Below are positions 7,669 through 15,324 of a stretch of 17,789 bases of DNA, piece by piece (the stretch's first letter is position 1; each line of letters opens with the position of its first letter). The DNA is from JAADHG01 sp964418645 (GTDB taxonomy: Bacteria > Bacteroidota > Bacteroidia > Flavobacteriales > Flavobacteriaceae). Where the stretch lies: contig CAYQME010000049.1 of assembly GCA_964418645.1 (NCBI GenBank), forward strand, positions 1-17,789. Direction: 5' to 3'. Both the position numbers and the translations under genes were made by a program. The notes beneath the pieces are model-generated. The model worked only from the letters and a program-made list of their open reading frames with translations. It made no database searches and was not told where the DNA came from.

Positions 7669-8376
7669 TTATTTTAAATTGCTTAAGTCTGAATTTGAAT
7701 CTAATTCATAAGGCGTTTTGTTTAGTTCAAAAACTCTTGCTTTAAGTTTTCCTTTAAGAGTTATATGTTCACCAAAAACATGCAAATAGCTGCCTTCTCT
7801 TAAACCAATAACGGGTTGTGTATTAAATTTATGAAACTCTTGAATTCGTGTTTCTCTGGTTTCTCCCATGTGTTTACTGGATGGATCTGGATCCAAATAA
7901 TGTGGGTTTATATTAAAAGGCACAAAGGATAAGGTTTTAAAACTTGGGGGATATACAATAGGCATATCATTAGTTGTATTTAGCGTGAGACCACAAATAT
8001 TACTTCCGGCACTTGTACCCAAATATGGTGTGCCTTTATTTACAACATCTTGAAGTTCTGAAAGGAGATTACTTTTATATAATTGGTTTACCAAAACAAA
8101 AGTATTTCCGCCTCCAACAAAAATTCCTTTTGCAAGATGGATTGCTTTTTTAGGATTTTCAAATTCATGAATGCCTTTGATATTTTTATTAATTTTCTTG
8201 AATGCAAGTTTTGTTTTTTTAGTATAAGCATCATAGGAAATCCCACTAGGTCTTGCATAGGGAATAAAAAGAATGTCATCCGTTTTTCTAAAGAAATGAC
8301 TTAGATTGTCAAGTAGGTATTCTAAAAATTCACTACCATGAATAGTTGATGTACTAGCTATAATTATATTTTTCAT
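7669..8376 (-). CDS. pepE: Peptidase E (alpha-aspartyl dipeptidase, family S51)
   Basis: Peptidase E cleaves dipeptides and some tripeptides with N-terminal aspartate in the cytoplasm. With the ATG at 8376 the protein has 235 residues, close to the 229 of the Salmonella enzyme. The longer frame from 8427 would add 17 residues unlike the family. The catalytic triad is in place: S122 in GTSAGSN, D137 in TTNDMP and H159 in NINPHYLDP. These sit two residues from the classical S120/D135/H157. The conserved FVGGGNTF (87-94) and IPYARPSG (38-45) are also present. It is the promoter-proximal gene of the pepE-gpmI-HAD series, with 74 bases before gpmI. Confidence 0.93.
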   Translation of the reverse strand: MKNIIIASTSTIHGSEFLEYLLDNLSHFFRKTDDILFIPYARPSGISYDAYTKKTKLAFKKINKNIKGIHEFENPKKAIHLAKGIFVGGGNTFVLVNQLYKSNLLSELQDVVNKGTPYLGTSAGSNICGLTLNTTNDMPIVYPPSFKTLSFVPFNINPHYLDPDPSSKHMGETRETRIQEFHKFNTQPVIGLREGSYLHVFGEHITLKGKLKARVFELNKTPYELDSNSDLSNLK

Positions 8377-8408
8377 TGTAAGGTTTCGTTTGAAACAAAT
8401 AATTGTTG

Positions 8409-8438
8409 TAAATTTAAGTAAATACATTATTTAACAAA
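8409..8438 (-). promoter_or_regulatory. Weak candidate promoter for pepE
   Basis: On the minus strand TTTG (8435-8438) is followed after 18 bases by TAAATTTA (8409-8416), one mismatch from TAnnTTTG. The predicted leader is about 25-30 bases. The divergent region 8428-8577 toward the next plus-strand gene otherwise holds only AT-rich sequence with no clear element. Confidence 0.3.
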
Positions 8439-8577
8439 AGTTTAAATACCATTGCTTTTTTTAAAGAAAGGTTATAACTTTCTTTATAATTTGAAATATC
8501 TATTATTTATAATTCAATAAACAATAAAATTATTTATAGATGTTGTATGTGATTGTTGTAGAAAAAAATATGAACCT

Positions 8578-9384
8578 ATGAAAACTATTTATCTAGCATT
8601 AATATTTTTTGCTTTTAGTTTTACTATTATTCAAGCTCAAGAAACAAAGCGGGTTGAGGTAATAGGTAGAATTATTGTTAAGAATCCAGATGTTGAAGGG
8701 GTTACTGTTTATAATACCTCATCCAATAGAGGGACAATAACAGATGATGAGGGAAGGTTTAAAATTAAAGTTGCACTTAATGATAGAATAGAGATTTCGG
8801 CACTTCAATTTAAAGATTTTAAAATAATTATTGATAGTGAAATTATAAAATCGAAAGCATTAACTGTTTTCTTAATTGAAGAAGTAAATAAATTACCAGA
8901 AATAATATTACTACCTTATGGGCTTTCAGGAGATTTGCCAACAGATGTTGCAAATACCAACACTGTAAATCCAGATTTGGATGCCTTATATTTTGGTTTA
9001 GATAATCTTGATAAAATCGATTTTACTGCCGATTATCTTTCAGGTATTAGAAATACAGCTATGAATGATAATACCTTATACTATTCGGCTGATGCAATTA
9101 AGATTATTGGTTTGCTTTTTAAACCAATTTTTAATTCTAAGAACAAAAAAAATAAAGACTTTGATAATATTGCAACAGAAAAAGAGATTACTAAAAAATA
9201 TTCTAACGAGTATTTAATGGAACGACTAAATATTCCCAAGACACAAATCGTGGAATTTGTTTATTTTGTTGAAGATTCTGGGTTGGATAAAGGTTTACTT
9301 AAAAATGGTCGCGAGTTGGAGTTCTTAGATTACTTAATTAAAAGATCTAAGGAGTTTCAAAGTATAAAGAATGACAAAAATTAG
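8578..9384 (+). CDS. Exported protein with carboxypeptidase-regulatory-like domain (paralogue 1)
   Basis: This 268-residue protein starts with a signal peptide ending around IIQA-QE (cleavage near residue 20), so it is exported; there is no lipobox. Residues about 25-115 form a carboxypeptidase-regulatory-like beta-sandwich: VEVIGRII, VEGVTVYNTSSNRGTITDDE, GRFKIKVALNDRIEISALQF, then VFLIEEVNKLPEIIL. This is the layout found at the N-terminus of TonB-dependent receptors, but no beta-barrel or plug follows. The C-terminal half is charged and lysine-rich, ending in a helix-like segment. Its last 14 bases overlap the start of the next gene, which encodes a similar protein. Function is unknown; a cell-surface or periplasmic adaptor role is only a guess. 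Confidence 0.8.
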   Translation: MKTIYLALIFFAFSFTIIQAQETKRVEVIGRIIVKNPDVEGVTVYNTSSNRGTITDDEGRFKIKVALNDRIEISALQFKDFKIIIDSEIIKSKALTVFLIEEVNKLPEIILLPYGLSGDLPTDVANTNTVNPDLDALYFGLDNLDKIDFTADYLSGIRNTAMNDNTLYYSADAIKIIGLLFKPIFNSKNKKNKDFDNIATEKEITKKYSNEYLMERLNIPKTQIVEFVYFVEDSGLDKGLLKNGRELEFLDYLIKRSKEFQSIKNDKN

Positions 9385-10165
9385 AAATCTATTTCTTCTA
9401 CTTTGCTTATTTTTTGTGAATATTATTTGTTCGCAAACTATTGAAATTAATGGTGTTATAAAAGGTATTTCTGATGTTGAAAACATTCATGTTATTAATA
9501 AAACATCTAATAAGTTTACAACCACCAATAAAAAAGGAGGGTTTAAGATTCAAGTAAAGCTTAACGATACACTTGTATTTTCTTCAATTCAATATAAACT
9601 AAAAGCAATTATAATATCACCCAAGAATATTAAAGAACATTATGTACTGGTATATTTAAATGAAAGTGTTAATGTATTGGATGAAGTTATAGTTGGCAAA
9701 TTGCTTACAGGGAGTTTAGATTCTGACATTAAGAATTCTGATGCTGAGCGACCAATAGACTTTTACGATGTTGGTATTCCTGGATATTCAGGAAAACCAA
9801 AAACACAAAACGAAAGGCGTTTGTATGAAGCAGACCATGGAAAATATGTAGCTATTGGGTTAGGATTTGGATTAAATCTCAATAAAATTCTTAATAAAGT
9901 TACAGGACGAACAAAGAAGCTAAAAGAACGAGTTAGATTAGAATCTAATGATGTTTTACTAACCAAAATAAAATCAAGATTAACAGACAACTTTTTTAAT
10001 GTTTATACGCTTGATGATTCATTGAGAACAGATTTTTTTTACTTCTGTTCAGAAGATGAAAATTTTGAGAAGCGATGTAAAGGGAAAAGTGATATTGAAG
10101 TTTTTGAGTTCCTTGCCGAAAAGATAGTAGCTTACAAAAGCAATTTAAAAGAAGACAAAGATTAA
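9371..10165 (+). CDS. Exported protein with carboxypeptidase-regulatory-like domain (paralogue 2)
   Basis: This 264-residue protein has a signal peptide MTKIRNLFLLLCLFFVNIIC followed by SQT. The residue before the cysteine is Ile, so a lipoprotein is unlikely. Residues about 23-115 repeat the fold of the upstream gene: IEINGVIK, NIHVINKTSNKFTTTNKKG, GFKIQVKLNDTLVFSSIQY, then VLDEVIVGKLLTGSLDSDI. The C-terminal half matches paralogue 1 in layout (YTLDDSLRTDFFYFCSED against LNIPKTQIVEFVYFVEDS, then an FEFLAEKI-type helix) but has diverged strongly. It starts 14 bases inside paralogue 1, so the two are translationally linked and probably act together. Two cysteines (in FYFCSE and KRCKG) could form a disulfide after export. 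Function is unknown. Confidence 0.8.
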   Translation: MTKIRNLFLLLCLFFVNIICSQTIEINGVIKGISDVENIHVINKTSNKFTTTNKKGGFKIQVKLNDTLVFSSIQYKLKAIIISPKNIKEHYVLVYLNESVNVLDEVIVGKLLTGSLDSDIKNSDAERPIDFYDVGIPGYSGKPKTQNERRLYEADHGKYVAIGLGFGLNLNKILNKVTGRTKKLKERVRLESNDVLLTKIKSRLTDNFFNVYTLDDSLRTDFFYFCSEDENFEKRCKGKSDIEVFEFLAEKIVAYKSNLKEDKD

Positions 10166-10208
10166 CATTTTTTTGAATATTTTTTGAGTTATCAAAATTC
10201 ATAATAAT

Positions 10209-10216
10209 TACATTTG
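10209..10216 (+). promoter_or_regulatory. Candidate -7 element before the DUF6702-like gene
   Basis: TACATTTG is an exact TAnnTTTG match, 35 bases before the ATG at 10252. A TTTG at 10183-10186 stands 22 bases upstream, slightly further than usual. The 86-base gap after the paralogue pair leaves room for this second start of transcription. Confidence 0.4.
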
Positions 10217-10251
10217 TCAAATCAGTAATCAAAAACAGTTACTCAAAAAAC

Positions 10252-10755
10252 ATGAAATCAATTAAATTTTTATTTTTCGTTGTACTTATACCATTATTCG
10301 CATTTACTACAGTACACAAATTTTATGTAAGTGTAACACAAGTTGAATATGTAAAAGAAAAGCAATCGGTTCAAATAATAACGCGCATTTTTATTGATGA
10401 TTTTGAAGAATTACTACGTAAACGTTACGATGAAAATATCACCTTAAATGTTTCGAAAGATGAAAGTTCTATTGATGCTTATATTCAAAAATATCTTAAT
10501 ACTAAAATTCAAATAGAAATTAATGGTAATTATAAAGAACTGACATTCTTAGGGAAAGAGTATGAAGATGATATTGTTTATTGTTATCTAGAAATTACTG
10601 ATATAGAGAATATTGAATCGTTTAAGATTACAAATCAATTATTGTTTGATCTATTTGAAGAACAGCAGAATATTGTAAAAACAAATATTAACTCTAGAAG
10701 CAAAAGTTTTATGCTAACTCCTAATAATGATTTTGGAGTGTTAAACTTTAATTAA
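10252..10755 (+). CDS. DUF6702-like exported protein
   Basis: This 167-residue protein has an N-terminal signal sequence (MKSIKFLFFVVLIPLFAF). The segment just after it, TTVHKFYVSVTQVEY, reads like the characteristic start of the DUF6702 family. The remainder alternates short beta-strand-like stretches with IFIDDFEELLRKRYDENI (44-61), followed by ELTFLGKEYEDDIVYCYLEI, which also fits that family as I remember it. The biochemical role of the family is not known to me. The gene lies 64 bases upstream of the secreted M1 peptidase. In flavobacteria such genes commonly neighbour an M1 peptidase, so the two may be made together. The product should be periplasmic or outer-membrane associated. Confidence 0.7.
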   Translation: MKSIKFLFFVVLIPLFAFTTVHKFYVSVTQVEYVKEKQSVQIITRIFIDDFEELLRKRYDENITLNVSKDESSIDAYIQKYLNTKIQIEINGNYKELTFLGKEYEDDIVYCYLEITDIENIESFKITNQLLFDLFEEQQNIVKTNINSRSKSFMLTPNNDFGVLNFN

Positions 10756-10819
10756 AAAAGTTAATTACTTCTTAAAATTAGCTACTTTCAACGCTTAAAA
10801 TTTGTAACTAAAATTTATA

Positions 10820-13108
10820 ATGAAAAGACTTAAATATTTATTCCTTTCCGTTCTATTTGTTTCGGTTGGAGTTTTTGCCCAAGAGGATAAACAACCTGAA
10901 CGTAAACCAGGACATAAAAACACAAACAAATTCAAAGAATTGTATGATGAATTTGCAACGCCTAATATGTTTAGAACAGGATCTGGAGCTCCAGGACCAG
11001 CTTATTATCAGCAACAAGCCGATTATAAAATGAATATCGAGCTTCATGATGAAAAAAAGACCTTAACGGGATACGAAACCATTACATATACCAATAATTC
11101 TCCAGACGAATTAAAGTTTTTATGGGTTCAATTGGATCAAAATATGAGAGCCAAAGATTCTAAAACGCCTTTAATACAAGGTAGTGGTTTTAGACAAGCT
11201 CAAAGACCGTCTTCATTTACTTCAAGCTATTTGAAAGAACCATTTGATGGTGGATTCGATATTCAAGAAGTAACAGATGTGAATGGTAAACCATTACCAC
11301 ATATGATTAATGGAACAATGATGCGTGTTGAAATTCCTAGTTCAATGCAAACTGGAGATAAATTCTCATTCAATATTAAATGGTGGTATAATATTAATGA
11401 TCACGTAAAAGATGGTGGTAGATCAGGATATGAATATTTTCAAGAAAATGACAATAGAATTTATGTAATTGCTCAGTTCTACCCTAGAATGGCAGTTTAT
11501 AATGACGTAGAAGGATGGCAAAACGCACAATTTTTTGGTCGTGATGAGTTTGCTTTACCTTTTGGGAATTTTGAAGTGAATATTACAGTGCCTTCAGATC
11601 ATATTCTTGATGGGACAGGAAGATTAATGAATAGAAAAGAAGTGTTTTCAAAAACGATGATGAAGCGTTATGAACAAGCTAAAAAATCGTTTGACAAACC
11701 TGTGTTAATTGTTAATCAAGCTGAAGCTGAGGTAACTGAAAAGAGTAAAAGTAGTAGTAAAAAAACATGGAAATTATATGCTGAAAATGTTCGTGATTTT
11801 GGTTTTGCAACTTCACGTAAGTTTATTTGGGATATGATGGCAGTGAAAATAGGAGATAAAAATGTAATGGCTGTTTCTTTATATTCTAAAGAAGGCAATC
11901 CACTTTGGGAACAATGGTCAACAAGAACAGTAGCAAGCACATTGATTTCGTATTCAAGAATGACTTTTGATTATCCATATCATAAAGCCATTTCAGTTCA
12001 TGCGCCAATGGGAATGGAATATCCAATGATTTGCTTCAATTTTGGTCGTCCAGATAAAGAAGGAAACTATAGTGATAGAACAAAATATGGTATGATGGGC
12101 GTTATTATTCATGAAGTAGGACATAACTTTTTCCCTATGATTATAAATAGCGATGAGCGTCAATGGACATGGATGGATGAAGGGTTAAATTCCTTTGTAC
12201 AGTATGTAGCAGAAGGTGATTTCGCAAAATTATATCCAGAGATATTATCTGAAGGGCATGATAAATTCCCTTCTAGAAGCGGTCCAGCAAAAAATATTGT
12301 ACCATATATGGGTGGAAATCAAGATTTTATTTCTCCTATTATGAGTAAGGGTTTAAATGTTCATCAATTTGGAAATAATGCTTATGGAAAACCAGCAACT
12401 GCGTTAAATATATTAAGAGAAACAGTGATGGGTCATGACTTATTTGACTACGCTTTTAGAGAATATGCTCGACGTTGGATGTTTAAACATCCAACTCCTG
12501 AAGATTTCTTTAGAACCATGGAGGATGCTTCTGCAATGGATTTAGATTGGTATTGGAGAGGATGGTTCTATACTACCGATTATGTAGATATAGGCGTAAA
12601 AGAAGTAAAAAAATATTATGTATCATCAACTCCAAATGCATATGGGAAACGAATATCTGAACGCTACGGAATAGATCCAAACAGTTTATTATACTTAGTT
12701 GAGGAGGGAAGCGATGAGTTTGATGAAAGCATGAAAAATGGAACACCTACAGAAAATTCTCCTTTATTAAAAGAATATTTGATGGATAATTTTACTGCAG
12801 AAGAGCGAAAAAATATTAAAGAACCAAAGTATTTTTACAATGTTACTTTCGAAAAACCAGGAGGATTAGTAATGCCAATTATTGTAGAATATACATATGC
12901 AGATGGATCTACTAAAAATGAAACATATCCTGCGCAAATTTGGAGGCTTAATGATAATGAAATAAGTAAAGCTATTGCTTCAGATAAAGAAATTGTAGAA
13001 ATAAAAGTCGATCCAGATTTAGAAACTGCCGATATTGATACTTCTAATAATTCTTGGCCAAAAAAAGTTAAACAAAGCCAGTTTGATAAATTTAAAAGCA
13101 AGAATTAA
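10820..13108 (+). CDS. Secreted M1-family zinc metallopeptidase
   Basis: This 762-residue protein has a signal peptide cleaved near VFA-QE (20/21). An N-terminal beta domain (about 60-300) is typical of M1 peptidases. The substrate-anchoring motif appears as GMEYPM (398-403) in place of GAMEN. The gluzincin site is HEVGH (431-435), with zinc ligands H431 and H435 and general base E432; the third ligand E454 lies in WMDEGLN, 18 residues after H435. A helical region with a lone basic/serine stretch (KSKSSSKKT, 308-316) interrupts the N-terminal domain. Family members trim N-terminal residues from peptides; this exported form probably feeds on external peptides. It ends in a strong intrinsic terminator. 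Exact specificity is not readable. Confidence 0.93.
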   Translation: MKRLKYLFLSVLFVSVGVFAQEDKQPERKPGHKNTNKFKELYDEFATPNMFRTGSGAPGPAYYQQQADYKMNIELHDEKKTLTGYETITYTNNSPDELKFLWVQLDQNMRAKDSKTPLIQGSGFRQAQRPSSFTSSYLKEPFDGGFDIQEVTDVNGKPLPHMINGTMMRVEIPSSMQTGDKFSFNIKWWYNINDHVKDGGRSGYEYFQENDNRIYVIAQFYPRMAVYNDVEGWQNAQFFGRDEFALPFGNFEVNITVPSDHILDGTGRLMNRKEVFSKTMMKRYEQAKKSFDKPVLIVNQAEAEVTEKSKSSSKKTWKLYAENVRDFGFATSRKFIWDMMAVKIGDKNVMAVSLYSKEGNPLWEQWSTRTVASTLISYSRMTFDYPYHKAISVHAPMGMEYPMICFNFGRPDKEGNYSDRTKYGMMGVIIHEVGHNFFPMIINSDERQWTWMDEGLNSFVQYVAEGDFAKLYPEILSEGHDKFPSRSGPAKNIVPYMGGNQDFISPIMSKGLNVHQFGNNAYGKPATALNILRETVMGHDLFDYAFREYARRWMFKHPTPEDFFRTMEDASAMDLDWYWRGWFYTTDYVDIGVKEVKKYYVSSTPNAYGKRISERYGIDPNSLLYLVEEGSDEFDESMKNGTPTENSPLLKEYLMDNFTAEERKNIKEPKYFYNVTFEKPGGLVMPIIVEYTYADGSTKNETYPAQIWRLNDNEISKAIASDKEIVEIKVDPDLETADIDTSNNSWPKKVKQSQFDKFKSKN

Positions 13109-13132
13109 CAAGATGAATAGTTAAAAATATAT

Positions 13133-13163
13133 AAAAGCCGACTTTTTTAAGTCGGTTTTTTTT
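13133..13163 (+). terminator. Intrinsic terminator after the M1 peptidase gene
   Basis: CCGACTT (13138-13144) and AAGTCGG (13149-13155) form a perfect 7-base stem around TTTT. The stem is extended by an A-run pairing with the following T-run, which continues to 13163. It lies 24 bases after the M1 stop and directly before the tatA promoter, so it separates the two units. Confidence 0.88.
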
Positions 13164-13184
13164 ATACTTATAAAACTTACTCAC

Positions 13185-13192
13185 TATATTTG
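13185..13192 (+). promoter_or_regulatory. tatA: -7 element directly abutting the tatA start codon
   Basis: TATATTTG matches TAnnTTTG exactly and ends only 4 bases before the GTG at 13197. With the usual distance from this element to the transcription start, the mRNA would begin at or within a few bases of the start codon, giving a leaderless or nearly leaderless message. No -33 TTTG is seen at the standard distance. Confidence 0.5.
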
Positions 13193-13196
13193 TACT

Positions 13197-13484
13197 GTGA
13201 TACAACAAGCAACATTTTTATTTATTAGTGGTGCAGAAATTACTGTAATCCTTTTTATAGTAGTTATGGTTTTTGGTGCAGATAAAATTCCTGAAATAGC
13301 TCGTGGTCTAGGAAAAGGGATGCGTACACTTAAAGATGCCACCAACGATATTAAACACGAAATTTCTAAAAGTGCAGAAAATCATGGCATTGATACAGAT
13401 ATTGTAAAAGATGTGAACAAAGAAATTAATAAAGTTAAAGAAGGGTTAGAAGATTTTTCGGGTTCGGTAAAACGAAAACTCTAA
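13197..13484 (+). CDS. tatA: Twin-arginine translocase subunit TatA/TatE family
   Basis: TatA-type proteins polymerise in the inner membrane to pass folded proteins with twin-arginine signals. This 95-residue protein has one transmembrane helix (ITVILFIVVMVF, about 15-26), the FGADKIPEIARGLGKGMR hinge and amphipathic helix (26-43), and a charged C-terminal tail. The GTG start at 13197 is chosen because there is no ATG between it and the upstream stop in this frame, and the next in-frame ATG falls inside the membrane helix. The gene is alone, between the M1 terminator and the convergent O-methyltransferase; no tatC is in the window. Confidence 0.92.
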   Translation: MIQQATFLFISGAEITVILFIVVMVFGADKIPEIARGLGKGMRTLKDATNDIKHEISKSAENHGIDTDIVKDVNKEINKVKEGLEDFSGSVKRKL

Positions 13485-13504
13485 ATTCCTGCGAAAACAG
13501 GAAT
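13485..13504. repeat. dRS3-like 20-base palindrome after tatA
   Basis: ATTCCTG and CAGGAAT form a 7-base stem around CGAAAA and are followed by CC. The 20-base unit has the form ATTCC, 10 bases, GGAAT, starting at the base after the tatA stop. It lacks a T-run on either strand, so it is not a classical terminator. The 37-base gap to the convergent O-methyltransferase stop holds little else. Confidence 0.7.
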
Positions 13505-13521
13505 CCATATTATCATTTTAC

Positions 13522-14163
13522 TCATAATTTTCTACTAATAGTTAAGCCATCTCTAATAGGTAATAATACAGATTCAATTCTAGCATCATTTTTTAAAAGC
13601 GTATTGTATTCTATTAATGCAGGAGTAGAAGTGTCATCTTTTTGAAGTGGTTCAATAACTTTACCACTCCACAATACATTGTCCGATAAAATAACACCTC
13701 TAGAATTTAATTTATCTATGACACAATTAAAATAGTTAGCGTAGTTTTCCTTATCAGCATCAATAAAAACAAGATCAAAAGTCATTTCTAATTCAGGAAT
13801 AATATCTAGGGCATTTCCTAAATGCTGATGAATTTGAGAATCGTATTTAGACTTATTAAAATATTTACGCTGAAAATCATATAATTCTTCATCTATATCA
13901 ATAGTATGTAGTTCTCCATTAGATTGCATCCCTTCAGCTAAACACAATGCTGAATAACCCGTATAAGTTCCAATTTCAAGAATATTTTTAGGGTTTATTA
14001 ATTTACAAATCATACTCAAAACTCTACCTTGAAAGTGACCACTTAACATGCGTGGTTGCAATATTTTTTGATAGGTTTCTCTATTAAGTTCTTGTAGTAA
14101 TTCGGACTCATCCTGAGTGTGGCTTACTACATAATCGTCTAATTCTTCAGGTATAAAATGCAT
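13522..14163 (-). CDS. O-methyltransferase, catechol/caffeoyl-CoA OMT-like (Methyltransf_3)
   Basis: This 213-residue SAM-dependent enzyme belongs to the divalent-cation O-methyltransferases acting on catechol-like substrates. SAM binding is shown by LEIGTYTGYSALCLA (62-76) and the acidic HTIDID (86-91). The metal site is D135 in FIDADK together with D161 and N162 in SDNVLWSGKV. Its ATG overlaps the stop of the ACMS decarboxylase gene by one base (TAATG on the minus strand), so it is translated with it. No step in the textbook 3-hydroxyanthranilate pathway needs an O-methyltransferase. It may act on ortho-aminophenol or catechol-type intermediates, or be a general enzyme carried along. It is the last gene of the run, ending convergent with tatA. 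Confidence 0.88.
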   Translation of the reverse strand: MHFIPEELDDYVVSHTQDESELLQELNRETYQKILQPRMLSGHFQGRVLSMICKLINPKNILEIGTYTGYSALCLAEGMQSNGELHTIDIDEELYDFQRKYFNKSKYDSQIHQHLGNALDIIPELEMTFDLVFIDADKENYANYFNCVIDKLNSRGVILSDNVLWSGKVIEPLQKDDTSTPALIEYNTLLKNDARIESVLLPIRDGLTISRKL

Positions 14164-15245
14164 TACGATAAAATTCTATTCACCAATTTTTGTTTAGCAT
14201 CAACGTCATCTCCAAAAACCCAACGCAATACATTGTCTTCCCATATTTCATCATATTGTATTTGATTTATGATATCGCGTTCTAAAGCTAAATCTAATAG
14301 CTTTCCTGGGTATGATGATTGTGGTTCACTTTCCATTTCACCAAGAGGATAAGGATCGTCCAATCCCATAATAACTTGGTTACTACCTTGACGCTCAATC
14401 ATTAATTTTAAAGAATCCGTATCATGCACTAGTGTGTCAAAGTAGATATTTGGATGTCCAACGGCCTTTCTTGGATGTGTTTTGCCTTTAAACAAATCTG
14501 GTCTTCCATCAAAACCTTGAATACGTCTACCTAAATTCATTTGTGCCAATTGACCACCATGAGCAAAACAAATTCTGATGTTTGGAAAACGTTCCTGCAT
14601 GCCGTTAAGCGTATAAAAATGATAAGCATCACCACATTGTGCTAACATCCAGATTAAATGAAAACGCCATGCAGTATTTTCTAATTTTATCATTTTGTCT
14701 CCATCGTAAGGATGAATCTCTATGGCTAAGTTGAATTTATCTGCCAACTCAAAAATAGGATCGTTTTCTTTGTCAAAAACAGAACGCCATTGTCCAATGC
14801 TGTCCATAAAATGCGTAGGTAGACACAATACTTTAAGATTTAATTCTTCAACGCAACGCTCAATTTCCCATAAAGCTCCTTGTATAAATCCAGGATGCAC
14901 TACAAATCCACATGTAAACTTTGAAGGATTATCATGTTGTATTTTAGCATTAAAATCGTTTTGAAAACGCAGAGCTTTTTTCATTTGTTCTAAGCGCAAA
15001 CCATTACCATATAATTGCGAAAGATTTAAAACAACAGCATGATCTAGCTTATTCTTTGCCATCCATTCCAGTTTTTCATCTAAGAAGAAACTAGAATTGG
15101 TAACAGGGCGTTTCCATCCTTTTTGTAACATATATTTTCGTTCATCATCTACCCAAAAAATTTCTTTGTCCTTCATAAACTGAGGAATCTGCTCTGGATA
15201 AGGTAGTAAATGTGAGTGGCCGTTTATACGTAGTTTACGCTTCAT
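14163..15245 (-). CDS. 2-amino-3-carboxymuconate-6-semialdehyde decarboxylase (ACMSD)
   Basis: ACMSD is a zinc amidohydrolase-fold enzyme that decarboxylates ACMS to 2-aminomuconate semialdehyde, diverting it from quinolinate. With the ATG at 15245 it has 360 residues; a GTG at 15257 lies inside a palindromic repeat and was rejected. The metal ligands align nearly one-to-one with the Pseudomonas enzyme: H10 and H12 in INGHSHLLP, H178 in IEIHPY, H229 in CFAHGG and D296 in GLDDPYPLGE. It sits next to 3-hydroxyanthranilate dioxygenase, whose product is its substrate, which strengthens the call over a generic amidohydrolase. The gene is called nbaD or amnD in some bacteria. It is slightly longer than the roughly 335 residues usual for the family. 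Confidence 0.92.
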   Translation of the reverse strand: MKRKLRINGHSHLLPYPEQIPQFMKDKEIFWVDDERKYMLQKGWKRPVTNSSFFLDEKLEWMAKNKLDHAVVLNLSQLYGNGLRLEQMKKALRFQNDFNAKIQHDNPSKFTCGFVVHPGFIQGALWEIERCVEELNLKVLCLPTHFMDSIGQWRSVFDKENDPIFELADKFNLAIEIHPYDGDKMIKLENTAWRFHLIWMLAQCGDAYHFYTLNGMQERFPNIRICFAHGGQLAQMNLGRRIQGFDGRPDLFKGKTHPRKAVGHPNIYFDTLVHDTDSLKLMIERQGSNQVIMGLDDPYPLGEMESEPQSSYPGKLLDLALERDIINQIQYDEIWEDNVLRWVFGDDVDAKQKLVNRILS

Positions 15246-15249
15246 AATA

Positions 15250-15269
15250 CTTCCCACGAAAGTGGGAAT
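15250..15269. repeat. dRS3-like 20-base palindrome before the ACMSD gene
   Basis: TTCCCAC and GTGGGAA form a 7-base stem closed by a GAAA loop, 5 bases upstream of the ACMSD ATG. It is the same unit type as 13485-13504 and 2230-2250. In the ACMSD transcript it would form a hairpin immediately before the start codon. Confidence 0.7.
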
Positions 15270-15288
15270 TTTAAGTTATTGTTAATCA

Positions 15289-15320
15289 ATCATTACGAGA
15301 CTTTTAAGTCGTGGTAATCT
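15289..15320. repeat. Half copy of the TCATTRCGAG...GTGGYAATCT repeat
   Basis: TCATTACGAG (15290-15299) and AAGTCGTGGTAATCT (15306-15320) match the left arm of the element at 2184-2333, with TCTTTTTAAGTCG there against ACTTTTAAGTCG here. Only one arm is present. It lies 4 bases after the end of the dioxygenase gene on the minus strand, and together with 15250-15269 it fills the dioxygenase-ACMSD gap. Confidence 0.65.
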
Positions 15321-15324
15321 ATTT

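Noticed and set aside
8570..8581. Three-codon ORF (ATG AAC CTA TGA) whose stop overlaps the start of the first paralogue gene
   Set aside because: Too short to judge and likely by chance; no conserved attenuator structure is seen around it.
13485..13521. Bidirectional terminator between tatA and the O-methyltransferase
   Set aside because: The palindrome has no T-run on either strand and matches a dispersed repeat unit, so it is better described as a repeat.
15246..15257. GTG start giving ACMSD four extra residues
   Set aside because: The GTG is part of the short palindrome at 15250-15269; the ATG at 15245 begins right at the family's conserved N-terminus.
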